Shown piece by piece: positions 27,862 through 35,198 of a stretch of DNA of 64,000 bases. The DNA is taken from the NCBI RefSeq assembly GCF_030409325.1, contig NZ_JAUFPR010000002.1:2294001-2358000 (forward strand), written 5' to 3'. Source of the DNA: Mucilaginibacter aquaedulcis. Its GTDB lineage: Bacteria; Bacteroidota; Bacteroidia; Sphingobacteriales; Sphingobacteriaceae. A program made the translations under genes and the position numbers. Position 1 is the stretch's first letter. Every line of letters starts with the position of its first letter. Under the pieces are notes generated by a model that worked only from the letters and a program-made list of their open reading frames with translations, had not been told where the DNA came from and made no database searches.

Positions 27862-28923
27862 ATGGACCTTAAAAACATTTCAACCATACAAACCCCAGCC
27901 TCGCAAGGCTTTTACTTTCCTGCAGAGTGGACTAAACATACTGCTACCTGGCTTTCATGGCCGCACAAGGAAGCTTCATGGCCGGGCAAATTGGATACTA
28001 TATATCCGTCATACATTGAATTTATAAAAGTTTTAACCCGTAATGAGCTGGTTCGCATCAACGTGGTAGACGAGGTTATGAAGGCCTCGGTTACTTTCCA
28101 GCTGCAAAACGCGGGCGTTGATATGAATCAGGTTGAGCTGTTTGATTTTGGAACTAATGACGCCTGGTGCCGCGATCACGGGCCTGCATTTGTGATCAAC
28201 CCTGAAACCAAACAAAAAGCCATTATTGACTGGGGCTATAACGCCTGGGGCGGAAAATATCCTCCCTTTGATCTGGATGATGTGATACCTACCAAAATTG
28301 GTGAATGTTTTGGCCTGCCTGTTTTCAATCCAGGTATTGTAATGGAAGGCGGCTCGGTTGATTTTAACGGTAAAGGCACTATTTTAACTACTACTGCTTG
28401 CCTGCTGAATAAAAACCGCAACCCTCATTTAAACCAGGACCAAATAGAAACCTATTTACGCAACTATTACGGAGCCGAGCAAATTTTATGGCTGGGTGAT
28501 GGTATTATTGGCGATGATACTGACGGCCATATTGATGACATTACCCGTTTTGTAAATGAGGATACCGTAGTTACCGTAGTTGAAGAGGATAAAAACGACG
28601 AAAACTACCATATACTGCAGGAAAACCTGGAAACTTTAAAAACCATGCGCCTGCTTAACGGCAAGCAACTTAACATTGTGGAGCTGCCAATGCCCGAAGC
28701 TGTGGTTTATGATGATACACGCTTACCTGCCTCATACGCCAACTTTTACATAGCTAACTCGGCGGTTATTGTGCCAACCTATCGCTCTGTAAATGATGAT
28801 AAGGCTTGCGATATTTTACAGCAGTGTTTCCCTAACCACGAGGTTATAGGCATTGATTCTACAGATATTATCTGGGGACTGGGAAGTTTTCACTGCCTGA
28901 GCCAACAGGAACCTGAGGTGTAA
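27862..28923 (+). CDS. aguA: Agmatine deiminase
   Basis: A 353-residue enzyme of the guanidino-group-modifying (peptidyl-arginine-deiminase-like) family that converts agmatine to N-carbamoylputrescine and ammonia. Markers: AWCRDHGPAFV, EGGSVDFNGKGT, DDTDGHIDD, and the nucleophile C345 in GLGSFHCLSQQEPEV at the C-terminus. The start is taken as ATG 27862 (MDLKNISTIQ); upstream in-frame ATG 27820 would overlap the repeat. It follows aguB in the same direction, so both steps from agmatine to putrescine are encoded together; the arginine decarboxylase that makes agmatine is not in the window. Confidence 0.94.
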   Translation: MDLKNISTIQTPASQGFYFPAEWTKHTATWLSWPHKEASWPGKLDTIYPSYIEFIKVLTRNELVRINVVDEVMKASVTFQLQNAGVDMNQVELFDFGTNDAWCRDHGPAFVINPETKQKAIIDWGYNAWGGKYPPFDLDDVIPTKIGECFGLPVFNPGIVMEGGSVDFNGKGTILTTTACLLNKNRNPHLNQDQIETYLRNYYGAEQILWLGDGIIGDDTDGHIDDITRFVNEDTVVTVVEEDKNDENYHILQENLETLKTMRLLNGKQLNIVELPMPEAVVYDDTRLPASYANFYIANSAVIVPTYRSVNDDKACDILQQCFPNHEVIGIDSTDIIWGLGSFHCLSQQEPEV

Positions 28924-28939
28924 GTATAACCTGTCTAAT

Positions 28940-29082
28940 GAATTGTCTGAACCACGATTAAACAGATTAGGAGATTATAGGATTTTTTAAATCGTGGTAA
29001 TCTTACAATCTGTTTAATCGTGTTTCAGACAAAATCCTGAAAAATCTCATTAATCCGTTTAATCCTGGTTCAGACAAAATTC
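28940..29082. repeat. Cluster of three TGTCTGAACC-type repeats
   Basis: One forward copy (28942-28988) and two reverse copies (29001-29034 and 29037-29080) of the element also found at 18471, 22741 and 29734. Forward and first reverse copies can form a long imperfect stem. The whole 28924-29269 interval holds no gene; between the repeats and the next ORF I see nothing else. Confidence 0.75.
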
Positions 29083-29269
29083 GAATCGCAGCAATTTTAA
29101 AACCTGTCTGATCACCGTTCAGGCGAAGACCTCTACCGGCAAAAATCCCCTTCCTTATTCACCGGATAAACCCTCACTTTTACCGATTTCCCCCGCTCAA
29201 TCGCCTATTATTCATTGTTGCAACATGAATACTGCCTTAACTTTAGGGTATAATTTAATACTTACAACA

Positions 29270-29671
29270 ATGAACAACAACATAGAAACTACCATTACTC
29301 CTAATAATAGCAAAACTGCTGCAGGGGTAATCTTATTAGCCATTGGCGCAATATTACTGATCAGGGAATTTGATATATTCTTAATACCCGACTGGCTTTT
29401 TAGCTGGCCAATGTGGGTAATAGCATGGGGCCTTTACATGGGTGCCAAATACAATTTCCGCAAACCATCATGGATCATGATCACTTTAATTGGTGCGGCC
29501 TTTTTACTAAGCGATAATATAGTCAATGCCGATCGTATTATTTGGCCGGTAGCGGTAATGGGCTTCGGTGCCTGGATGATCATGAAACCGCGCAAGCATA
29601 GGGAGGAATATAACTTTGAAAAACCTAAAGAAACTTTTCAGTTCCATAAACCAACCGAACCGGAAATGTAA
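29270..29671 (+). CDS. LiaF-type transmembrane-domain protein, short paralogue
   Basis: About 133 residues from ATG 29270 (MNNNIETTITP); the upstream ATG at 29225 is less likely. It has four predicted membrane segments: GVILLAIGAILLI, the hallmark WLFSWPMWVIAWGLYMGAK, a third segment, and WPVAVMGFGAWMIM. This is the LiaF/DUF5668 N-terminal membrane domain. It stops after a short charged tail and lacks the C-terminal beta-repeat domain of LiaF proteins. It is clearly paralogous to the next gene, pointing to tandem duplication. LiaF-type proteins modulate envelope-stress kinases in Firmicutes; a similar role here is inferred. Confidence 0.78.
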   Translation: MNNNIETTITPNNSKTAAGVILLAIGAILLIREFDIFLIPDWLFSWPMWVIAWGLYMGAKYNFRKPSWIMITLIGAAFLLSDNIVNADRIIWPVAVMGFGAWMIMKPRKHREEYNFEKPKETFQFHKPTEPEM

Positions 29672-29695
29672 TTAATAATTTTGTTTTCATGCATC

Positions 29696-29726
29696 AGGGG
29701 AGTTACCGGTTGGGTTCTCCCCTTTT
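29696..29726 (+). terminator. Terminator after the first LiaF-like gene
   Basis: A GGGGAG/CTCCCC stem (29697-29702 with 29717-29722) followed by TTTTG, 25 bases after the stop codon. The stem is short but GC-rich. Confidence 0.6.
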
Positions 29727-29733
29727 GTTTTTA

Positions 29734-29817
29734 TCTGAACCGGGATTAAACAGATTAATAGATTGCCACGATTCAAAAAATCCCGTAATTTCTTAATCTG
29801 TTTAATCCCGGTTCAGA
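29734..29817. repeat. Perfect 25-bp inverted repeat of the TGTCTGAACC family
   Basis: Arms 29734-29758 and 29793-29817 are exact reverse complements (25 bp) around 34 bases. They lie between the two LiaF-like genes. This is the best-preserved paired copy of the dispersed element in the window. Confidence 0.85.
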
Positions 29818-29976
29818 CAAACATAAATATGTACCAACATCTAATTTTAATTACCCGCCAACTTTTTCACCGACAAAACTTACCTTTCCACCGATTTCTT
29901 TAAATATGTCGCCAACTTTTGTTTGGCTCATGTATAATGTTACCTTAGTTTTGGATATGATTTAATTTGCACACAA

Positions 29977-30789
29977 ATGAACAACGATATAGGAAATGCA
30001 AACAACCCAAATAAGGGAAAAGTAATGGCGGGGCTTATCCTCCTTGCTGTGGGCGGGTTGTTGCTTATAAAACAACTTGGCGACTTCTTTATACCCGGCT
30101 GGCTGTTCAGCTGGCCAATGTGGCTTATAGCCTGGGGACTTTACCTGGGTGCCAAACATAACTTCAAAAAATCATCATGGGGCATTATGGTATTTTTAGG
30201 GGTCATCTTTTTACTGAACGAAAATATTGATAATGCTGACCGTGTTGTTTGGCCCATTGCAATTATAGCTTTTGGCATTTGGCTGATAATAAGGCGCGGC
30301 AAGCACCATGATTATAAAAACGAAAAATGGGGCGACAAACAACCGGCTAACTTCAACTTTGACAAAGCCGACCCACAGGTTGATTATACTGTGAAAGATG
30401 GCGACGATGTACCACCTAATGAACCTTTTACCCCTCCATACGCTTCAAGCGACGATTATCTGGATACTGTATCTATTTTTGGCGGGGTTAATAAAACAGT
30501 ACTTTCAAAAAGCTTTAAAGGCGGCGAAATTGTAAACATTTTTGGAGGTGCCGAACTTGATTTTACACAGGCCGATATTAGCGGCCGGGTTTACATTGAC
30601 ATTACCCAGGTATTTGGTGGCACCAAAATTATTGTGCCATCAAACTGGCAGGTAGTATCAGATTTGGCCGCTGTTTTTGCCGGGGTTGACGATAAACGCA
30701 TCAGGAGCACCGCATCGCCTAATAACGAAAAGATACTGGTACTGAAAGGTACCTCCATTTTTGCCGGTGTTGATATACGCAGCTATTAA
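29977..30789 (+). CDS. LiaF-like membrane protein with C-terminal LiaF domain
   Basis: A 270-residue protein. The N-terminal half (about 10-110) repeats the four-segment membrane domain of the previous gene (WLFSWPMWLIAWGLYLGAK; WPIAIIAFGIWLII). After a charged linker, residues ~155-265 form the LiaF C-terminal beta-structure: DTVSIFGGVNKTVLSKSF, VNIFGGAELDFTQADI, VFGGTKIIVPSNWQV and SIFAGVDIRSY, a series of FGG repeats. In Bacillus, LiaF inhibits a histidine kinase. Here a DUF4288 gene and then a LytS-type kinase and LytTR regulator follow, so a regulatory link is plausible. Confidence 0.84.
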   Translation: MNNDIGNANNPNKGKVMAGLILLAVGGLLLIKQLGDFFIPGWLFSWPMWLIAWGLYLGAKHNFKKSSWGIMVFLGVIFLLNENIDNADRVVWPIAIIAFGIWLIIRRGKHHDYKNEKWGDKQPANFNFDKADPQVDYTVKDGDDVPPNEPFTPPYASSDDYLDTVSIFGGVNKTVLSKSFKGGEIVNIFGGAELDFTQADISGRVYIDITQVFGGTKIIVPSNWQVVSDLAAVFAGVDDKRIRSTASPNNEKILVLKGTSIFAGVDIRSY

Positions 30790-30794
30790 TTTAA

Positions 30795-30887
30795 TATCAA
30801 GTAGTTAGTATCAGGTATCAAAGCAGGAACTTTGAATACTAAAATCTTGATACCTGATACTGACTACTTAATACTAACTACTTGATA
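30795..30887. repeat. TAGTTAGTATCAAG-type inverted repeat
   Basis: The left arm at 30795-30821 is the reverse complement of the right side at 30847-30887, except for 14 extra bases on the right that look like a local tandem duplication (ACTACTTxATACT twice). It is built from short words (TAGTATC, TAGTTAG) and lies in the 114-base gap before the DUF4288 gene. Confidence 0.75.
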
Positions 30888-30903
30888 CTAAAAACAAACA
30901 ATT

Positions 30904-31239
30904 ATGAACTGGTACGTAGCAAAATTAGTTTTCAGGGTAATTAGTGGCGATGGCGACCACCAGGCGCAATTTGACGAACAATTGAGGCTTATTAGCGCCG
31001 ATACTGAAATAAGCGCCTTTGAAAAGGCAAACAAAATAGGTCATGCCAATCAGGATAGTTTTAAAAACATCGAAAAACAAACCGTTAAATGGCAGTTTAT
31101 TGATGTAGCCGAATTAAACCAGATAGGCGAACTTACTGATGGTGCAGAACTTTATTATAACATACACGAAACACCCGATGCCGATTTATACATTGCATGG
31201 GCTCATCATAAATCGGCACTATTAGGCATAAGAAACTGA
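30904..31239 (+). CDS. DUF4288 protein
   Basis: A 111-residue cytoplasmic protein starting MNWYVAKLVFRVISGDG, the usual DUF4288 N-terminus, and containing QFDEQLRLI, AFEKANKIG and the later QFIDVAELNQI. The function of DUF4288 is unknown. It sits between the LiaF-like genes and the LytS/LytTR pair, all on the same strand, and is flanked on both sides by word-rich inverted repeats, so whether it belongs to the same transcript is unclear. Confidence 0.75.
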   Translation: MNWYVAKLVFRVISGDGDHQAQFDEQLRLISADTEISAFEKANKIGHANQDSFKNIEKQTVKWQFIDVAELNQIGELTDGAELYYNIHETPDADLYIAWAHHKSALLGIRN

Positions 31240-31240
31240 G

Positions 31241-31379
31241 TAAAAAGAACCAAGAAATAAGAGACAAGAATCAAGAGATAAGAATTAAGACACATGATTA
31301 CAAGAATTAAATTAGGAATTCAAGACACATCTGCGTTTTCCTGTCTTGATTCTTGACTCTTGTTTCTTAATTCTCACAT
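31241..31379. repeat. AAGAATCAAGA-type inverted repeat
   Basis: A purine-rich left side (AAGAACCAAGAAATAAGAGA ... AAGAATTAAGAC, 31246-31292) is mirrored by a pyrimidine-rich right side (GTCTTGATTCTTGACTCTTG ..., 31342-31377), forming a long imperfect hairpin between the DUF4288 and kinase genes. It is made of repeated short words, like the elements at 30795 and 46290. Confidence 0.65.
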
Positions 31380-31395
31380 CTCCGACTTAAAAAGC

Positions 31396-32430
31396 ATGGC
31401 ATTACCAGCATTATCAGCTTCAAAATTATACGGCGCATTTATTGCATGCGGGCTCATATGGGCCGGCCTGCAAACCTATATTGTGCATAGTTTTGGTTTT
31501 TTCTGGTTCACAGCCTCGGTTGATGGCCTTATGAGCGCAGTACTATTATCAGGTGCCTGCTGGCTTATCAATAACAATTTACGCTACTATCAGCCCGGTA
31601 AAGGCAGCTATATTAACCTATTTATATGGTGTGTGGCACTGGCAGGTATATGTACCTTAGGCTGCCGATACCTGTTGCCTTTAATTAATACCGATAAGGT
31701 ATTTATCAATTTTGTACAGCAATCATTAACCATTCGTTTTTTTACCGACTTTCTGGCTATCGGCTGGATGGCCATGATCAGTTTGTTATGGTATTCGCAG
31801 CTTGATCAGAAAGAAACCCAAAAACGCAAAACCGAAGCAGAGCAACTGGCCCGCGATGCCGAACTATACAATTTACGTCAGCAATTACAGCCGCACTTTC
31901 TGTTCAACAGTCTTAATTCTATTAACGCGCTCATTGGTTTTAAACCCGATGAGGCCCGGCGCATGATACACCAGCTTTCTGACTTTTTGCGAGGTACATT
32001 AAAAAAAGATGACCAGCAGCAGGTACCTCTAAGTGAAGAGCTGGCTCATTTAAACCTGTATCTTGATATTGAAAAGGTGCGCTTTGGCCATCGCCTGCAA
32101 ACCGAAATTAGCTGCGATGATAAATGCAGTGCAGCCGTAATGCCTTCTATGCTGCTGCAACCATTGGTTGAAAATGCCATAAAATTTGGTTTATATGATA
32201 CCACTGGCGAGGTTACCGTAAGCATCCGCGGCGAAATTGAAGACCATTACCTGATACTGATGGTTCAAAACCCGTATGATCCACAAACGTCGCGCCCTCA
32301 AAAAGGAACCGGCTTTGGCCTGCGGGGTGTACAACGACGCCTGTATTTACTTTTTGCCCGTAACGATTTGATGGAAACTCATGCAAATGATAATATATTT
32401 ACAACCATTATAAAAATACCACAGTTATGA
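31396..32430 (+). CDS. LytS-type sensor histidine kinase
   Basis: A 344-residue inner-membrane kinase (ATG 31396, MALPALSASKLYG; an upstream ATG at 31360 lies in the repeat). Four membrane segments span about residues 10-135, then a short coiled region (QKRKTEAEQLARDAEL) and the His_kinase domain with phospho-acceptor H167 in QLQPHFLFNSLNSINAL. The ATPase part has LVENAIKFGLYD and GTGFGLRGVQRRL. There is no separate extracellular sensor domain. Its last codons overlap the start of the LytTR regulator by 4 bases (ATGA), so they are a translationally coupled pair. Confidence 0.92.
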   Translation: MALPALSASKLYGAFIACGLIWAGLQTYIVHSFGFFWFTASVDGLMSAVLLSGACWLINNNLRYYQPGKGSYINLFIWCVALAGICTLGCRYLLPLINTDKVFINFVQQSLTIRFFTDFLAIGWMAMISLLWYSQLDQKETQKRKTEAEQLARDAELYNLRQQLQPHFLFNSLNSINALIGFKPDEARRMIHQLSDFLRGTLKKDDQQQVPLSEELAHLNLYLDIEKVRFGHRLQTEISCDDKCSAAVMPSMLLQPLVENAIKFGLYDTTGEVTVSIRGEIEDHYLILMVQNPYDPQTSRPQKGTGFGLRGVQRRLYLLFARNDLMETHANDNIFTTIIKIPQL

Positions 32431-33173
32431 GGCGAGCCTTAATTATTGATGATGAACCTTTAGCCCGCATGGTTGTAAAGGAATATTTGCAAAATTTTAG
32501 TGAAATTGAATTGCTGCAGGAGTGCAACGATGGTTTTGAGGGACTTAAAGCTATACAGCAATACCAGCCCGATCTGATTTTTCTGGATGTGCAGATGCCT
32601 AAGATAAATGGCTTTGAAATGCTTGAACTGGTTGAGCAGCCGCCTGCAGTAATATTTACTACCGCTTTTGACGAATATGCAATAAAGGCTTTTGAGGCTC
32701 ACGCTATTGACTACCTGTTAAAACCCTTCAGTAAAGACAGGTTTAATAAGGCCATTGAAAAATATCTGGCTACAGCCCCTGAAAAACATGCGCCAAAGCA
32801 AACCGAAGAACTGCTGGAAACAGCCGCCGCGCAATCGCCATCACAACATGAGCGTATTGTAGTTAAAACAGGCACCAAAGTAAAGATCATCCCTGTAGCC
32901 GATGTGGAATACCTGCAAGCTGATGACGACTATGTGAGCGTATTTACCAAAGAAGGTTCGTACCTCAAAAACAAAACCATGAACTTTTTTGAGCAAACCC
33001 TTGATGCCCGCCAGTTTGTGCGCGTACACCGCTCATATATTATAGCAATACAGCAAATTACCCGTATTGATCCTTATGAAAAGGACGCCCACTTGGCCAT
33101 CCTCAAATCGGGCGCAAAAATACCGGTAAGTAAAACCGGCTATGTGAAACTGAAACAAGTGCTTGGTATATAA
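32427..33173 (+). CDS. LytTR-family response regulator
   Basis: A 248-residue two-domain regulator. Residues 1-120 form the receiver, with acidic pair DDE (8-10), phospho-acceptor D54 in LIFLDVQMPK, Thr in IFTTAFDEYAIKAF and Lys in DYLLKPF. After a linker, residues ~140-245 form the LytTR DNA-binding domain (VKIIPVADVEYLQADDDYVSV; VRVHRSYIIAI). It is the partner of the overlapping LytS-type kinase. Target genes are unknown; the LiaF-like genes just upstream are natural candidates. Confidence 0.93.
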   Translation: MRRALIIDDEPLARMVVKEYLQNFSEIELLQECNDGFEGLKAIQQYQPDLIFLDVQMPKINGFEMLELVEQPPAVIFTTAFDEYAIKAFEAHAIDYLLKPFSKDRFNKAIEKYLATAPEKHAPKQTEELLETAAAQSPSQHERIVVKTGTKVKIIPVADVEYLQADDDYVSVFTKEGSYLKNKTMNFFEQTLDARQFVRVHRSYIIAIQQITRIDPYEKDAHLAILKSGAKIPVSKTGYVKLKQVLGI

Positions 33174-33184
33174 ACTACTCCGAT

Positions 33185-33205
33185 AAAACCCGGCTTCCGG
33201 GTTTT
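33185..33205. terminator. Bidirectional terminator between convergent genes
   Basis: A perfect 9-bp stem, AAAACCCGG / CCGGGTTTT (33185-33193 with 33197-33205), with a CTT loop. It serves the LytTR gene on the right strand and the convergent NlpC/P60-like gene on the left. Confidence 0.88.
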
Positions 33206-33207
33206 AT

Positions 33208-33975
33208 TTAATCATACTCAACCCTGTAGTAACCAATAAAAGGAAAATATTCTGTATTTACGTTTATGGTATCATAAATACCTAAGGGGAATGCAGCCTG
33301 TAAAGTACCTATGGCAATACCCTGCCCCTTAGGCGTACCCTGCCCAAGATAAAAGAAACCAAAGCTGCCTATCTGCCCTTTATAAAAAATAAGATCGCCG
33401 GGTAAAGGACCATCAACTTTTTTATAACGTTTCATAATGGTTACGGAAAGTGGTTCGGCATTATTTCTGGCAATATTAATACCTGTTTGTTTTAATACGT
33501 ATTGAATGTAGCCTGGCGAATCAAAACTTGATTTGGGCGTGTTCTTACCCAATTCAAAAGGAATTTGCTTCCAGGTGGTTAAAAGCGCTATTGTTAATGC
33601 TAATTTTCTTTTACCGGAAGGTAGATTAATAATAGTTTTTTGAATATCGGTCCAATTAATACTACCACCATCGCCTAAGGTATTACCCTGGTTGGTCTGA
33701 GTACTTTCCATCAAGCCTATTAGGTACTGATTAAGCTGCGATTCGTCAAGCTTTAATCCGGCTATTCTGTTTTGAAGTTCGTCTACTGCTTTTTTCTGTT
33801 TGTTTAAACTATCGGCAGATCTTCTAAGCTCAACCTTTATCTTCTTTAATTCCTTGTTTGAATTAAACAAATTATAACTGGCAAATAATAACGATGTAAT
33901 AAAGATCAGGATACCGATGAGGCTGATGATGGCCGATCTGCGCGAAGATTTCTCAAGGTTATCCAGATCATTCAT
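33208..33975 (-). CDS. Membrane-anchored protein with a degenerate NlpC/P60-like domain
   Basis: A 255-residue protein with one membrane segment (about 14-35), a coiled coil (about 38-78, KKIKVELRRSADSLNKQKKA), and a C-terminal domain that looks like NlpC/P60. The usual catalytic block DCSGFVQYV appears as FDSPGYIQYVLKQTGI, with Ser153 in place of Cys. The second block PGDLVFF...HVGIYLG appears as LPGDLIFYKG...SFGFFYLGQG, with Phe in place of His. If the match is right, the protein cannot be a cysteine peptidase. It overlaps the upstream small membrane-protein gene by 4 bases. Its function is unknown. Confidence 0.62.
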   Translation of the reverse strand: MNDLDNLEKSSRRSAIISLIGILIFITSLLFASYNLFNSNKELKKIKVELRRSADSLNKQKKAVDELQNRIAGLKLDESQLNQYLIGLMESTQTNQGNTLGDGGSINWTDIQKTIINLPSGKRKLALTIALLTTWKQIPFELGKNTPKSSFDSPGYIQYVLKQTGINIARNNAEPLSVTIMKRYKKVDGPLPGDLIFYKGQIGSFGFFYLGQGTPKGQGIAIGTLQAAFPLGIYDTINVNTEYFPFIGYYRVEYD

Positions 33976-34187
33976 CCACCTGTATAGGTTATCAAGCCCG
34001 ATGAACCAAACATCAAAGATAGTTCGGCCTTTCCTGCTTCTTTATTATAGATCATGAGCGAAATAGCAACAAGCAGGATCACCAGTGAAATACCGGTAAC
34101 GGCAAGGTGAATAAACCTTTCAAACTTAAACAGCCTTACCAGTTTTTCAACAATTGAATACCGTTCGTCCAACTCTTCCTGCTTCAT
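33972..34187 (-). CDS. Small single-span or two-span membrane protein
   Basis: A 71-residue protein: charged N-terminus (MKQEELDERYSIVEKLVRLF), one strong membrane segment (HLAVTGISLVILLVAISLMI) and a less certain second hydrophobic end (LSLMFGSSGLITYTGG). The stop overlaps the start of the degenerate NlpC/P60 gene (ATGA), so the two proteins are made together and may form a complex in the inner membrane. I do not recognise the family. Confidence 0.68.
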   Translation of the reverse strand: MKQEELDERYSIVEKLVRLFKFERFIHLAVTGISLVILLVAISLMIYNKEAGKAELSLMFGSSGLITYTGG

Positions 34188-34298
34188 AACAACTCATTAT
34201 TAGCCTGTTATACGAATTTATGAAATAATCTTGTATTTAAGTTTTGTTATTTCACAATTATTGGAGTGAGCATTTGGAGTATTTTAATTTCTGTAAAA

Positions 34299-35189
34299 CT
34301 ATGCCATCAGCAGCACCATCAAAGCCTCTTCTACCCTATCATCATCAAGAAGTTGCTTGGCTTTCAGGTGCAGTTGCAGCTCACGGGTTTGGCTGTCGCC
34401 GATGGTAGCATCCAATAAGTCTTTTACATCCGGAAGTTGCGCATAGGCCTCAACAGCCTCATCTGTTGGCAAAATTTCCAGGTTACCCAACTGCCCCAGG
34501 TTATTCCCGGTAAGTACCCTTGAGTTGCGGATGCTATATGGGAGTGCATCAACGCCAATACACATTTTCATATTGGGTTTGGCCACTTTAAATAGGTTAT
34601 CCTCCGTTACACGGCAGTACCAATCACCACCAAGGCGAGCCACCAGATCAATTTTAGCCTGATTAATTCTCCCGTCGGGATCTAAAATATCTTCATTAAT
34701 ATGGAGCATTTTAATTTCGGCCAAAACCAGGTTACCTGCGCCCGGGGTATCGCCCAAGGAAATAACCTCCCTGATCATACATTCCAGCTGTACAGGGGCT
34801 TCAGCCACCCTCGGTGGTTTAACTATAGTTGAGGCAAGAGGTGTTAAGCCCGACTTAATAAACTCATTCATACCCTTGGCATAAGCTACGCTGGAGAGCG
34901 AAACCTGCTGCACCATATCGTAATTAACTATGTTTATCACACATTCGGGCACTTCCAAAACGTTGTCTAAAGTATGTTTGGTAGTATTATCCCTTACACT
35001 GCGCGATGGCGAAAAAACGCAAACCGGTGGGTTGGTACTGAACACGTTAAAAAAGCTGAACGGGCTCAGATTAACATTACCATCTTCATCAACGGTTGAT
35101 GCCAAACAAATAGGCCTGGGGGCAACAGCGTGGTTCAGGTAATTATGTAGTTGACCTACGGAAAGATCGGAGACTTTAATGGAGAGCAT
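34299..35189 (-). CDS. Flavin-reductase-like (FMN-binding split barrel) protein
   Basis: A 296-residue protein. Residues ~10-190 form the flavin-reductase-like split barrel: PRPICLASTVDEDGNVNLSP (FMN phosphate and ring contacts) and NPPVCVFSPSRSVRDNTTKH. The C-terminal ~100 residues are specific to the larger FMN-binding group. It follows the fumarylacetoacetate-hydrolase-family gene by 9 bases and is certainly in the same operon, near the homogentisate genes. From general knowledge, this flavoprotein is often seen with tyrosine-catabolism genes in Bacteroidetes, but its reaction is unknown. Confidence 0.82.
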   Translation of the reverse strand: MLSIKVSDLSVGQLHNYLNHAVAPRPICLASTVDEDGNVNLSPFSFFNVFSTNPPVCVFSPSRSVRDNTTKHTLDNVLEVPECVINIVNYDMVQQVSLSSVAYAKGMNEFIKSGLTPLASTIVKPPRVAEAPVQLECMIREVISLGDTPGAGNLVLAEIKMLHINEDILDPDGRINQAKIDLVARLGGDWYCRVTEDNLFKVAKPNMKMCIGVDALPYSIRNSRVLTGNNLGQLGNLEILPTDEAVEAYAQLPDVKDLLDATIGDSQTRELQLHLKAKQLLDDDRVEEALMVLLMA

Positions 35190-35198
35190 TCTGTTTTT

